Assembly: GCF_018131185.1 (NCBI RefSeq)
Contig: NZ_JAFCJE010000015.1
Location: 1-64,000 of the forward strand
Direction: 5' to 3'
DNA length: 64,000 bases
Source: Bradyrhizobium diazoefficiens
GTDB taxonomy: Bacteria; Pseudomonadota; Alphaproteobacteria; Rhizobiales; Xanthobacteraceae
The notes beneath the pieces were generated by a model. That model saw only the letters and a program-made list of their open reading frames with translations. It was not told the DNA's origin and ran no database searches. Of this stretch, positions 52,469 through 61,542 are shown piece after piece. Position numbers and translations under genes: made by a program. Every line of letters begins with the position of its first letter. Position 1 is the stretch's first letter.

Positions 52469-53424
52469 GGCGTCGTCCTCATGAATGCTAGACACTCGTT
52501 GATATCGGGGATTCCGTTGCGGCCACCGGCGTGGCGACATTTCATGGCGGCCGTGGCCGCCGAAAACGCCATGGCTGCGCGCACATCGAGGCTGACGCCG
52601 ATCGCAAGCGCATAGGCGCCGTGGAAGACGTCGCCGGCGCCCGTGGTGTCGACGACCTCGACGGCATAGGCCGACTGCCGGTGCAGCTCGCCGTTCTCGT
52701 ACCAGCTTACGCCGCCCTCGCCGCGCGTGACGGCGATGACACGGCAGCCGAAACGCGCGAGCGCTGCGAGAGATTCATCTTTGGCCGATCCGGCAAAGGC
52801 GGTGAGCGCAGGTTCGGAGAAGATCGCATGATCCGTCAGCGGCAGCAGCCGCTCGAAGACATCAGGCTCGGCCATGTCGCCATCGAGCACCGTCGCAATG
52901 CCGCGCGCGCGCGCTTCGCGGAACAGCGTCGCGGCGCCCTCGACCCAGCGCGGATCGGCCAGCACCGAGGATGCACGGGCGACGGCTTCGAGCGGCAGCC
53001 AATCCGCGGCTTCCGGATAGAGTCCGCGGAAATTGACGATCTGCCGCTCGCCGGAACCGTCGACGATGATCCCGGAGACGGACGAGCGGCCATCGGGAAA
53101 CAGGCGGAAATTTTCGACATCGACGCCTTCAGCGGCGAAGGCCGATTTCATCTCATGGCCGGCGGCATCGTGCCCTGCCCGCCCCCAGAACGCGACGGAC
53201 GCGCCGAGCTTTGCGATCGCGACGCTCGCATTGGCGGCCATGCCGCCGCCAAGCGTGCCGTAGCCGGCCGCCTTGATCTTCTCGCTTCGCCCCGCGAACA
53301 GGCGATCGACGCGCCAGACCTGATCGAGCGCGGATAGCCCCAGGCAGATCACGTGCACGGGCCTGGTTTTGGACGCCACGCCCGCCAGCGCCGACAAATC
53401 GCCGATGTTTGCCGGCGCGCTCAT
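52465..53424 (-). CDS. PfkB family sugar kinase, YihV (sulfofructose kinase)-like
   Basis: A 319-residue ribokinase-type kinase. The glycine motif is GGG (59-61), and the anion hole and catalytic base are DTTGAGD (259-265, D265). From memory of E. coli YihV, many stretches are close: VLADPRW, VLDGD, TDHAIFSEP, VVDTTGAGDVFHGA and GGRNGIPD. The YihV sulfonate-pocket residues N109 and R138 correspond to N131 and R159 here. An extra N-terminal stretch of about 20 residues precedes the fold. It would phosphorylate a ketose for the next-door aldolase. Substrate could also be an ordinary ketohexose. Confidence 0.82.
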   Translation of the reverse strand: MSAPANIGDLSALAGVASKTRPVHVICLGLSALDQVWRVDRLFAGRSEKIKAAGYGTLGGGMAANASVAIAKLGASVAFWGRAGHDAAGHEMKSAFAAEGVDVENFRLFPDGRSSVSGIIVDGSGERQIVNFRGLYPEAADWLPLEAVARASSVLADPRWVEGAATLFREARARGIATVLDGDMAEPDVFERLLPLTDHAIFSEPALTAFAGSAKDESLAALARFGCRVIAVTRGEGGVSWYENGELHRQSAYAVEVVDTTGAGDVFHGAYALAIGVSLDVRAAMAFSAATAAMKCRHAGGRNGIPDINECLAFMRTTP

Positions 53425-54494
53425 CGTAAGACCTGCCCGTCGGCCGCATCGAACAGATGCGTCTTGCCCGGCTGCGGACGCAAGCCGATGCGATCACCGA
53501 CCTTCGGCCGCAGCGACGGATCGACCCGCGCGATCGCGGAGACGCCGGCGAGATCGAAATGGATCAGCGTATCCGAGCCGAGCGGCTCGACCAGCTTGAC
53601 ATTAATGGCGATGCCATCGGCTCCATCCGCGGCGACAGCGAAATGCTCCGGACGAATGCCCAGCACGGCATTGCCGGCCTTGCCCAGGCGGGCTGTGATC
53701 TCGCCGTCCAGCGGCACCACCGTGCCGCCCTGCGAGAGGACCGCGCGCCCATCGCGCCATTCGACCGGAAAGAAATTCATCGCAGGCGAGCCGATGAAGC
53801 CGGCAACGAACTGGTTGGCCGGGCGCTCGTAGACCGTCTCCGGCGTGTCGTATTGCTGGATCGTGCCGCTCTGGAGCACGACGATCCTGTCGGCCATGGT
53901 CATGGCCTCGATCTGGTCGTGGGTGACGAAGACCATGGTGGTCTTCAGCTCCTGCGACAGCGCCTTGATCTCGGCCCGCACCTGCCCGCGCAGCTTTGCG
54001 TCGAGATTGGACAGCGGCTCGTCGAACAGGAACGCCTTGGGATTGCGTACGATGGCGCGCCCCATGGCGACCCGCTGGCGCTGTCCGCCTGACAGCTCCT
54101 TCGGCTTGCGGTCGAGATAGGGCTCAATGTGCAGAAGCGCTGCGGCACGCCTCACGCGCGCGTCGATCTCGGCCTTCGGCACGCCGCGCAGCTCCAGCGC
54201 AAAGGACATGTTGTCGTAGACCTTCATGTGCGGATAGAGCGCGTAGTCCTGGAACACCATCGCAATATCGCGCTGCGCGGCCTGCACACCGTTGACGCGC
54301 TTGTCGCCGATATAGAGCTCTCCGGAAGAAATCGGCTCGAGGCCGGCGATGATGCGTAGCAAGGTGGATTTGCCGCAGCCGGACGGGCCGACGAAGACGA
54401 CGAATTCATGGTCCGCGATCTCAAGGTTGAGATCTGGGATCACGGTGAAATTGCCATAGCGCTTGACGAGGTTGCGGATCGAGATCGAGGCCAT
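53421..54494 (-). CDS. sugar/polyol ABC importer, ATP-binding protein (UgpC/MalK class)
   Basis: 357 residues. Walker A is GPSGCGKST (36-44), the signature LSGGQRQRVAMGRAIVR, Walker B FLFDEPLSNLD, and C-terminal OB-fold regulatory segments follow from about 235. It completes the importer whose permeases and binding protein are encoded at 55513-58597. A 4-base ATGA overlap joins it to the kinase gene. Confidence 0.92.
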   Translation of the reverse strand: MASISIRNLVKRYGNFTVIPDLNLEIADHEFVVFVGPSGCGKSTLLRIIAGLEPISSGELYIGDKRVNGVQAAQRDIAMVFQDYALYPHMKVYDNMSFALELRGVPKAEIDARVRRAAALLHIEPYLDRKPKELSGGQRQRVAMGRAIVRNPKAFLFDEPLSNLDAKLRGQVRAEIKALSQELKTTMVFVTHDQIEAMTMADRIVVLQSGTIQQYDTPETVYERPANQFVAGFIGSPAMNFFPVEWRDGRAVLSQGGTVVPLDGEITARLGKAGNAVLGIRPEHFAVAADGADGIAINVKLVEPLGSDTLIHFDLAGVSAIARVDPSLRPKVGDRIGLRPQPGKTHLFDAADGQVLR

Positions 54495-54500
54495 GATCGC

Positions 54501-55505
54501 TCAGCCCAGCGCCAGCACGGGCTTGATGAGTTCACCCTTGGCGAAGCGGGCGAAATTTTCGGGCAGCGCCGACAGGCCGAATTCCCCGTCGACGAGGACG
54601 CGGTATTCGTCCTTGTACTTGCGCAGCAGCTCGACATTCGGCTCGAAATCGGAAACCGGGAAGTAGAAGGTCCGGATCATGTAGAAATCCTTGCGGCGGA
54701 ACACCTTGCCTTCCTCGATGGTCCAGGGTGCGGCGTTCTCCCCGACCAGCACCAGCGCGCCGCGCGGCAGGACCAGCTCGATGCCGAGATTGCGCGCCGC
54801 ATGCGCGCCGGAGCATTCCATGATCAGGGCGAAGCGCTTCGACGTATCGCCGACGGGGTGCGCCTTCGCACCGAAGGATTGCGCGATCTCGAGGCGCGCG
54901 GCGTTGGGATCGGCGACATGGACGTCATCGTAGCCGAGCGCGCGGAGCGCCAGCACCACACCGAGGCCGACAGGCCCTGCCCCCATGACCAGCACCGGAC
55001 CGGCCTCGGCCGGCGGCACGACGCGGCTGACGAAGCGCACCGCATGGCCCGACGTGCCGATGGTGTCGAGCAGCAACGGCGCCAGGCTGTCCTCGATATC
55101 GTCAGGCACCGGCAGCAGGCAGTTTTCCGGAACGGGGACGTATTCGGCATAGCCGCCCGGCCTGTTCCAGCCGATCAGGCTGGAGACTTCCAGGCACATC
55201 TGGGTGTCGCCCCGCTTGCAGGCCGCGCAGCGGTCGCAGTGCAGCGGGATATAGACGGCGCAGCGGCTGCCGTGCAGACGATGGCCGGGCTGCTCGACCA
55301 CGCCGAAGATCTCATGGCCCGCGGTGAACTCGGCGCCCTTGTGCCAGAGCTTGAAGTCCGAGCCGCACAATGCGGTGCGCGAGACCCGCACGAGCACCTC
55401 GCCGGTGCCGAGGTCGGGCATCGCCACACGCTCAATGGTGATGCGGTCATTGCCGTGGAAGACCGCGGCCTGCATGATCGAATTGGGACGGGGTGATACA
55501 TTCAT
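54501..55505 (-). CDS. zinc-dependent MDR alcohol/polyol dehydrogenase
   Basis: 334 residues. Catalytic zinc ligands are C47 (CGSD) and H64-E65 (GHE); structural zinc ligands are C90, C93, C96 and C104. The NAD(P) motif is GAGPVGLG. MDR proteins of this type oxidise polyols or sugars at a secondary hydroxyl. It sits between permease and ATPase genes, so it probably converts the imported polyol to the ketose used by the kinase. The ATG at 55505 lacks a strong ribosome site; M11 at 55475 is possible but no better. Confidence 0.86.
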   Translation of the reverse strand: MNVSPRPNSIMQAAVFHGNDRITIERVAMPDLGTGEVLVRVSRTALCGSDFKLWHKGAEFTAGHEIFGVVEQPGHRLHGSRCAVYIPLHCDRCAACKRGDTQMCLEVSSLIGWNRPGGYAEYVPVPENCLLPVPDDIEDSLAPLLLDTIGTSGHAVRFVSRVVPPAEAGPVLVMGAGPVGLGVVLALRALGYDDVHVADPNAARLEIAQSFGAKAHPVGDTSKRFALIMECSGAHAARNLGIELVLPRGALVLVGENAAPWTIEEGKVFRRKDFYMIRTFYFPVSDFEPNVELLRKYKDEYRVLVDGEFGLSALPENFARFAKGELIKPVLALG

Positions 55506-55512
55506 CAGATAA

Positions 55513-56340
55513 CTAGCCTTTCACCGCGCCGAGCGTCAGTCCGGAGACGAGCCAACGCTGAACCAGGGCCGCCAGCACCAGCGGCGGCAAGGCGATCAGC
55601 GTCGCCGCGGCCATCAGGGCGCCCCATTGCGTCGAGCCTTCGCCGATGAAGTTGAAGGCCGCCGCGATCAGCGTCTTGGTGTCGCCATTGGAGAGCACCA
55701 GCGCAAACAGGAAGTAGTTCCACGAGAACACGAAGGCGAGAATCGCCGACACCGCGACGCCGGATGCCACCAGCGGCAGCGCGATGCGCCAGAGGATGCG
55801 CGTAACACTGCATCCATCCACCTGCGCCGCCTCGAACACGCTGCGCGGAATGCCGTCGAAGGACGGCAACAGCACCCAGATCACGATCGGCAACGTGATC
55901 ACGGCATGACTGAGGATCAGCGCGGTGTAGGAGCCGATCATGCCCACCTGCCGGAACATGACGTACCATGGCAGCAGGAATAGCGTGCCCGGCGCCATGC
56001 GCGCCGCCAGCGTCAGAATTGCCGGCCACGAAATCCGGGTCCAGGAAACGGCAAAGGCGGCGGGGATCCCAAATAGCAGACCGAGCGCGGTCGAGCCGAC
56101 GGTGACGATGAGGCTGTTGAGCGCGTAGCTCAGGAACGGCGTGGTCTTGGTCAACTCGACATAATTTTCCAATGTCGGCGTGAAGATCAGCGTCGGCGGA
56201 TAGGCGGTGACCTCGAAAGACGGCTTGAACGAGGACAGCACCATCCAGACCGTCGGCGCCATGATGATGATCCCGGCCAGCACGAGCTGCACCGTATTGA
56301 GCCAGCGGATCCAGCGGTCGGTGTTGGCGGCATCTGTCAT
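55513..56340 (-). CDS. sugar/polyol ABC importer, permease (MalG/UgpE class)
   Basis: A 275-residue permease with six hydrophobic segments; the EAA loop is EAAQVDGCSVTRILWRIALPLVASG. The gene begins 4 bases after the MalF-class permease gene stop. It forms the membrane channel together with that partner. Confidence 0.92.
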   Translation of the reverse strand: MTDAANTDRWIRWLNTVQLVLAGIIIMAPTVWMVLSSFKPSFEVTAYPPTLIFTPTLENYVELTKTTPFLSYALNSLIVTVGSTALGLLFGIPAAFAVSWTRISWPAILTLAARMAPGTLFLLPWYVMFRQVGMIGSYTALILSHAVITLPIVIWVLLPSFDGIPRSVFEAAQVDGCSVTRILWRIALPLVASGVAVSAILAFVFSWNYFLFALVLSNGDTKTLIAAAFNFIGEGSTQWGALMAAATLIALPPLVLAALVQRWLVSGLTLGAVKG

Positions 56341-56344
56341 GGCT

Positions 56345-57232
56345 TCACCAGGCCACCGCGCCGCGCAGGCGGTTGAAGGCGAGCACCGCGCCGAACACGA
56401 TCGCCGTCAGCGTCAGCATCAGGGCGCTGGCATAGCCGATGTTGAAGAACTCGAAGCCGACCCGAAAGCCGTAGATGTTGAGCGTGTTCGAGGCGTTGCC
56501 GGGACCGCCCTGAGTGGTGATGTAGATGATGTCGAAGAAGCGCAGGAGGTCGACGCTGCGCAGAATGGCCGCGGTGACGATGGTCGGCAGCAGCAGCGGC
56601 AGCGTGATGCGCTGGAACGTCTTGAACGGGGACGCCCCGTCGATCTGCGCAGCCTCGTAGACGCTCGGCGGCAGCGATTGCAACCCGCCCAGCACGATCA
56701 AGGCGACGTAGGGCGTCCACTGCCAGCTGTCGATCAGAGCAAACGTTGGAATGACCCATGTCGGCGACGCCAGCCAATCCGATGGCGGCAGGCCGAACGC
56801 TTGCAGGACGTAGTTGGCCGCCCCCAGCGAGGGATCGAGAATCACCAGCCACATCATGCCTGCCACCACCGGCGGCATCATGAAGGGCGAGATGAACAGC
56901 GAGCGCACGATCCCCGGCAGGCGCTTGGCATGAAACAGCACCAGCGCGAGCCAAACGCCGAAGACGAGCTGCAGCACCAGCGACAACACATAGAGGGCTA
57001 TCGTCACCCACAGCCCGTGCCAGAACTCGTAGTCGGAGACCAGCTTCGAATAGTTGGCGAGGCCGGCGAAGGACTGCTTGCCGGTCGAGGAGAAGTTCTG
57101 GAAGCCGAGCCAGATCGTATAGACGACGGGAAACGCGATCATCGCGACCGTGAAGATCACGGCCGGCGCGGAGAGCGCCGACATTTCCAGCTTCTGCCGG
57201 TCCTGCGCGAGTGTCGCAGCCGCATCAGACAT
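56345..57232 (-). CDS. sugar/polyol ABC importer, permease (MalF/UgpA class)
   Basis: A 295-residue permease with six hydrophobic segments after a short hydrophilic N-terminus. The EAA loop EAAQIDGASPFKTFQRITLPLLLPT matches MalF/UgpA. It follows the binding-protein gene by 63 bases. Confidence 0.92.
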   Translation of the reverse strand: MSDAAATLAQDRQKLEMSALSAPAVIFTVAMIAFPVVYTIWLGFQNFSSTGKQSFAGLANYSKLVSDYEFWHGLWVTIALYVLSLVLQLVFGVWLALVLFHAKRLPGIVRSLFISPFMMPPVVAGMMWLVILDPSLGAANYVLQAFGLPPSDWLASPTWVIPTFALIDSWQWTPYVALIVLGGLQSLPPSVYEAAQIDGASPFKTFQRITLPLLLPTIVTAAILRSVDLLRFFDIIYITTQGGPGNASNTLNIYGFRVGFEFFNIGYASALMLTLTAIVFGAVLAFNRLRGAVAW

Positions 57233-57295
57233 GCGTGCGTTTCCTTGAGGAGTGAGGAGGTGCCGGCAGGCAGCAAGCCTGCCGGCCTCGAGGCG

Positions 57296-58597
57296 TTACT
57301 TCTGTGCGATCAGCGCATCAAGCGCCTTGTCGGCATCCGCGCAGGCCTGCTCGATCGGCTTCTGCTTCAGGATCAAATCCTGCACCGCCTGGCCGATGAA
57401 CTCGCGCGATTCCGGATTGGCAACGATGGGATAGCCGACCTCGGACGAGCCCTTGGTGGCGAGCACGTCGAGCGCGGCCTGCCATTCCTTGCGGACCGGC
57501 TCTTCGTCGATCCACTTGCGATATTCGGGGTCTTTGGCGACGGACGGACGCGGCGGGGCAATGCCCTGCAGTGCCATCCTCTTCTGGACCTCGGGGCTGG
57601 TCGCCCATTGCACGAAATACCAGGCCGCCTCCGGCTGCTTGCTGTGCGAGGATACCGCCATGCCCCACCCGATCGTGGTCGGCACCTGGCCGGCCTCGCC
57701 TGCCGGGAACGGCAGCAGGCCGGTGTCCTTCAGCCGGGCGCCGCCTTCCATCACCGTGCGCAGCTCATTCGAGGATTCGAATGCCATTGCCGCGCGGCCG
57801 CTGCGGTACAGCGCGGAAATCTGCTGGAAGCTGTAATTGACGACGCCGGGCGGACCGAAATCGCGCAGCAACCGGCTATAGGTGTCGAGCGCTTCCTTGC
57901 CCTTGGCCGAGCAAAGGTTCGACTTGCCGCTCGCGATATACGTCCCACCGATATTGTGCAGCATGTTGCTGAAGGTGTAGGCGATCGCGGGCTTGAGGCC
58001 GCGAGACACGAACGGCGTCACCGCGCTGTCGCAGGTCTTGATCTTGGCGGCGGCGGCCTCGACCTCCTTGATGGTCTTCGGCGCCTCGATACCGCACTTC
58101 TTGAAGATGTCGGTGCGGTAATAGAAGATCGGACCCTCGATGTTCATCGGCATGCTGGTGAGCTTGCCGCCGAAAGTCGCGGCCTTCAGCAGCGCCTGAC
58201 TTAGCCCCGCCGGATCGTACTCTTTGGCGACCTCGTTCTTGGCCATCGCGGTGAGGTCGCCGTACCAGCCGGCGGCGGCGAACTGCTCGCCCTCGCGCGA
58301 TGGCAGCGTCATGAACACGTCGACCTCGTCGCTGTTCGCATTCATGACGGTGACCAGACGCTGGCGCATCTGCTGTTCCTGATAGCCGTCGACCTTCAGG
58401 GTCATGCCGGTCAGCTTCTCGAAATCGGCCTTGTAGGTCAGCAGCGCCTGCGCGACCGGATTATTGTTGGCGAGAAAGGTGACGGTCTTGCCCTTGAACT
58501 TCATCCAGTCGAAATCGGCGGCATGCGCCTGCGCGCCGGCAGCGGCAATCGCGAGAACCGGCAACGCGACGTGGGTCGCGAGCATCCTGGCCTTCAT
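57296..58597 (-). CDS. sugar/polyol ABC importer, periplasmic binding protein
   Basis: A 433-residue solute-binding protein (family 1, MalE/UgpB-like). The signal peptide MKARMLATHVALPVLAIAAA ends near AHA-AD (25-28). The start at 58597 was chosen because GGGAGGAG is 7 bases upstream and the signal starts there. It opens the eight-gene operon that ends at 50264. A strong promoter and a LacI-type operator lie just upstream. Confidence 0.9.
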   Translation of the reverse strand: MKARMLATHVALPVLAIAAAGAQAHAADFDWMKFKGKTVTFLANNNPVAQALLTYKADFEKLTGMTLKVDGYQEQQMRQRLVTVMNANSDEVDVFMTLPSREGEQFAAAGWYGDLTAMAKNEVAKEYDPAGLSQALLKAATFGGKLTSMPMNIEGPIFYYRTDIFKKCGIEAPKTIKEVEAAAAKIKTCDSAVTPFVSRGLKPAIAYTFSNMLHNIGGTYIASGKSNLCSAKGKEALDTYSRLLRDFGPPGVVNYSFQQISALYRSGRAAMAFESSNELRTVMEGGARLKDTGLLPFPAGEAGQVPTTIGWGMAVSSHSKQPEAAWYFVQWATSPEVQKRMALQGIAPPRPSVAKDPEYRKWIDEEPVRKEWQAALDVLATKGSSEVGYPIVANPESREFIGQAVQDLILKQKPIEQACADADKALDALIAQK

Positions 58598-58662
58598 CGA
58601 ACTCTCCTCCCGGCTGGCCGCCTTAAGCCGGCGGACCATTTTGAACATTTTCGAGCACAGCT

Positions 58663-58676
58663 TGAAAACGGTTACA
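58663..58676. promoter_or_regulatory. candidate LacI-type operator at the sugar operon promoter
   Basis: TGAAAACGGTTACA has 10 of 14 symmetric positions around a central CG and shares GTTACA with the perfect palindrome at 58775. It lies immediately after the -10 element, over the expected start point, a classical repression site. Confidence 0.6.
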
Positions 58677-58703
58677 AAATAGACCTCCGATCAGCCGTGT
58701 CAA
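58676..58703 (-). promoter_or_regulatory. sigma-70 promoter of the sugar operon
   Basis: Minus-strand TTGACA (58703-58698), a 16-base spacer and TATTTT (58681-58676) make a near-consensus promoter reading into the binding-protein gene. Confidence 0.72.
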
Positions 58704-58774
58704 GTCGGTGGACACATCGTCCAATCTGCTGCAGTTTAGAGCTATTGTCACAACCACGCGACGCGGCCCGCAGG

Positions 58775-58788
58775 ATGTAACGTTACAT
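58775..58788. promoter_or_regulatory. perfect palindrome, probable LacI autoregulatory operator
   Basis: ATGTAACGTTACAT is a perfect 14-base inverted repeat ending two bases before the lacI-family ATG. Binding there would block lacI translation start or transcription, indicating autoregulation. Confidence 0.68.
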
Positions 58789-58790
58789 TC

Positions 58791-59831
58791 ATGAGATTGA
58801 CCAACGCCAACTCCGTCAAACAGGGCATCCGCGCCGTTGCGGCTCGCGCCGGCGTTTCAACCGCCTCGGTCTCGCGCGCCCTCAACAATCCGGACGCGGT
58901 GAGCCCTTCCCTGCGCGCGCGGATCGAACAAGCCATCGACGCGCTCGGCTACATCCCGCACGCGCCCGCACGCATCCTGTCGTCGCGTCGTTCGCGCACG
59001 CTCGGCGCGATCGTGCCAACGATTGACAACACGATGTTCGCGCGCGGCATCGCCTCGCTCCAGCAATATCTATCGTCAGTCGGATACATGCTGTTCCTCA
59101 CCACGAGCGGATATGATCTCGACGTCGAATTGCAGCAGGCGCGCAATCTGATCAGCCGCGGCGTCGACGGCCTCGTGCTGCGCGGAGATTGCCATCACGA
59201 CGGATTGCGCAAGCTGCTTGCCGACAACGAAGTGCCGTTCATCAACGTCGGGATTTACCAGCCCGACAGGCCCTACCCTTGCGTCGGAACGGATAACGAA
59301 GCCGCAGCCCACCGCGCCGCCGCCCACGTCATCGAGCTCGGTCACCGCCGCATCGGAATCGTCTCGGCGCTCCAGCGCAACAACGACCGCGCCAGCGCCC
59401 GCGTCGCCGGATTTCGCCGCGCGCTTGCCGAGAACGGCCTCGAGCTTCCGCCGCAATGGCACGTCGAGGTGCCCTATACGCTGGACGATGCGCGCGAGGC
59501 GGCGCGCTATCTCCTCAACCTCAAGGACCGGCCAACGGCCGTCGTGTGCGGCAACGACGTCATTGCCTACGGCGTGTTGCTCGAGGCGGAACGCGACGGG
59601 TTCTCCGTGCCGCGCGATCTGTCGGTGGTCGGCTTCGACGACCTCGACTGGAGCCGCCATTTGCGCCCGAGCCTCACCACGATCCACGTTCCCACCGGTG
59701 AGACCTGGCAGCGCGCCGGCGAATATCTGGTGCGGAGCCTTGCCGGCGAGCAAACCATCATGCATCGCGAGATCGATTTCTCACTGGTGGTCCGCGAATC
59801 GACGGCTCCGCCTCCGAAGTCCCTGAAATGA
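58791..59831 (+). CDS. LacI family transcriptional regulator
   Basis: 346 residues. The helix-turn-helix is at about 13-33 (VAARAGVSTASVSRAL), the hinge follows (ALGYIPHAPARIL), and the sugar-binding domain begins near 72. It is divergent from the sugar operon, and matching operators stand in front of both, so it should repress the operon in the absence of its sugar ligand. The SDR gene downstream overlaps its stop by 4 bases. Confidence 0.9.
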   Translation: MRLTNANSVKQGIRAVAARAGVSTASVSRALNNPDAVSPSLRARIEQAIDALGYIPHAPARILSSRRSRTLGAIVPTIDNTMFARGIASLQQYLSSVGYMLFLTTSGYDLDVELQQARNLISRGVDGLVLRGDCHHDGLRKLLADNEVPFINVGIYQPDRPYPCVGTDNEAAAHRAAAHVIELGHRRIGIVSALQRNNDRASARVAGFRRALAENGLELPPQWHVEVPYTLDDAREAARYLLNLKDRPTAVVCGNDVIAYGVLLEAERDGFSVPRDLSVVGFDDLDWSRHLRPSLTTIHVPTGETWQRAGEYLVRSLAGEQTIMHREIDFSLVVRESTAPPPKSLK

Positions 59832-60574
59832 GACGTCCAATGAACTCGAATTTTTCCCTTGCACCCGGCGTTCATGCCGTCGTGATCGGCGGCGCCGGGG
59901 ACATTGGCGCCGCAATCAGCAATCAGTTTTGCGATCTCGGCGCGACGGTCACCGCAACAGGCGCGAACGACGCCGATCTGGCCCGCACCCTGCTGAAGCC
60001 ACGCGCCGGGCTCACGCTCGCGACGCTTGACGTCACCGACGACGACGCCGTCACGGCCTTCGCCGGGCAACACAGACGCGTCGACGCCCTTGTCAATTGC
60101 GCCGGGATTCTCGCGCGCGACAAGGAGTTCGAGATCGAGACCTTCATGAAAGTCCTCGACGTCAACCTCACCGGCACGTTCCGCACCTGCATGGCATTTC
60201 ATCCGCTGCTCGCGCAAACGAAGGGTTCGATCGTCAACATCGCCTCGATGAATGCCACGCTGGCATTGCCGCGAATTCCCGCCTATTGCGCCAGCAAGGG
60301 CGGCGTCGTGATGCTGACCAAGGCACTGGCCCTGAAGTGGGCCGAGGACGATATCCGCGTCAACGCCGTTGCGCCCGGCTACATCGAGACGGCGATCAAT
60401 GCCGCGGGCCGCACCGATCGCGCCCACTATCAGCGCATTGCCGACCGCACCGCGTTCAAGCGCTGGGGACAGCCGGAAGACATCGCCGGCGCGGTTGCTT
60501 TCCTCTGCATGCCGGCCTCGCGATACGCGACCGGAACGGTCGTCGCGGTGGACGGAGGGTTTCTCGCGGGCTGA
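59828..60574 (+). CDS. SDR family oxidoreductase
   Basis: A 248-residue classical SDR. The cofactor motif is GGAGDIG (about 19-25), NCAG (about 93-96), the serine is in NIASMNA and the catalytic YxxxK is YCASK (about 153-157). The C-terminal GTVVAVDGGF is typical. It is co-translated with lacI (ATGA overlap), hence probably part of the same sugar pathway, perhaps a second polyol or sugar dehydrogenase. An ATG at 59840 is an alternative start. Confidence 0.87.
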   Translation: MRRPMNSNFSLAPGVHAVVIGGAGDIGAAISNQFCDLGATVTATGANDADLARTLLKPRAGLTLATLDVTDDDAVTAFAGQHRRVDALVNCAGILARDKEFEIETFMKVLDVNLTGTFRTCMAFHPLLAQTKGSIVNIASMNATLALPRIPAYCASKGGVVMLTKALALKWAEDDIRVNAVAPGYIETAINAAGRTDRAHYQRIADRTAFKRWGQPEDIAGAVAFLCMPASRYATGTVVAVDGGFLAG

Positions 60575-60598
60575 GGCCCATCGCGCCTGCGGCCAGCG

Positions 60599-61381
60599 CT
60601 ACGATTTTGCCGTGCCGGGCTCCGCCATCTTGCGATGCTGCTTTGCCAGCAGCTCGTTCGGGGTGACGTTGGCAACCGTGGCCTGGATCTTGTTCTTCAG
60701 CCCGGTGACGATATCGGAGTCCCCGCGCAGCATCGCATCGAAGCCCGCCTTGGCGACATCGTAGGCGCCGTCCTTCTTCTCGCTACCGACCTTGGTGTCC
60801 ATCATCCCGGCGCGGCGGAAGAACTCGGTGTCGGTGGCGCCGGGCATCAGGCAGGTGACGGTGACCCCGCTGTCACGCAGCTCCTCGCGCAGCGCGAACG
60901 AGAATGAATCGAGGAAGGCCTTCGAGGCATTGTAGACCGCCTGAAAGCTGCCCGGCGTGAAGCCGGCGATCGAGCCCGTGATCAGGATGCGCCCGGCATT
61001 GTGCCGGAGCATCTCATTGCCGACACGATGGATCAGATAGAGTGTGCCGGTGATGTTGGTGTCGACGAGGTGCCTCACCCTGGCAAAATCCTGATCGAGG
61101 AAGGCCTTTCCCAGTCCGACGCCGGCATTGGCAAGCAGCGCGTCGATCGGCCGATCGCCGATCGCGGCGCAGAGACTGTCGACGCCTTCGGTCGTGGCGA
61201 GATCGGCCTCGACCGGCTCCACGCTGCCGCCGAGCCTGCGCAGATCCACCGCCACTCTCTCGATCTCGGGCTCGTCTGCCGCGATGACGAGATTGAAACC
61301 GGCCTGAGCGCAGCACCTGGCGAGTTCCAGGCCAATACCGGTGGAGGCGCCGGTAACGACGGCGAGTTGATTGGCGGGCAT
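60599..61381 (-). CDS. SDR family oxidoreductase
   Basis: A 260-residue SDR with TGASTGIG (about 10-17), NAG in LLANAG, catalytic serine in ITGSIAG and YNASK. The pattern fits classical NADP-linked SDRs of the DltE/YqjQ type. The start at 61381 begins the conserved domain directly; upstream in-frame codons are unsupported. It is convergent with the SDR of the LacI unit and divergent from the zinc dehydrogenase gene. No pathway is indicated. Confidence 0.83.
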   Translation of the reverse strand: MPANQLAVVTGASTGIGLELARCCAQAGFNLVIAADEPEIERVAVDLRRLGGSVEPVEADLATTEGVDSLCAAIGDRPIDALLANAGVGLGKAFLDQDFARVRHLVDTNITGTLYLIHRVGNEMLRHNAGRILITGSIAGFTPGSFQAVYNASKAFLDSFSFALREELRDSGVTVTCLMPGATDTEFFRRAGMMDTKVGSEKKDGAYDVAKAGFDAMLRGDSDIVTGLKNKIQATVANVTPNELLAKQHRKMAEPGTAKS

Positions 61382-61542
61382 GAGCGTGTCCTCGCTTGAC
61401 TGTCGATCACGTCCAATCGCTGCCCCGCACTCTCGTTCCAAATTGCGCGCGCCGGTGCGGCGTGAAGATTTGCGCGCGACGATAGCAACCATCGTTCCTT
61501 GCTGGACTTGAATGCCAACTGGTTCAGCCCGGAGGACGGATG

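Noticed and set aside
51431..53424. myo-Inositol kinase/aldolase (IolC-DUF2090-like) pair
   Set aside because: The aldolase landmarks fit LacD/YihT better than the DUF2090 part of IolC, and no other inositol gene is present; kept only as an alternative.
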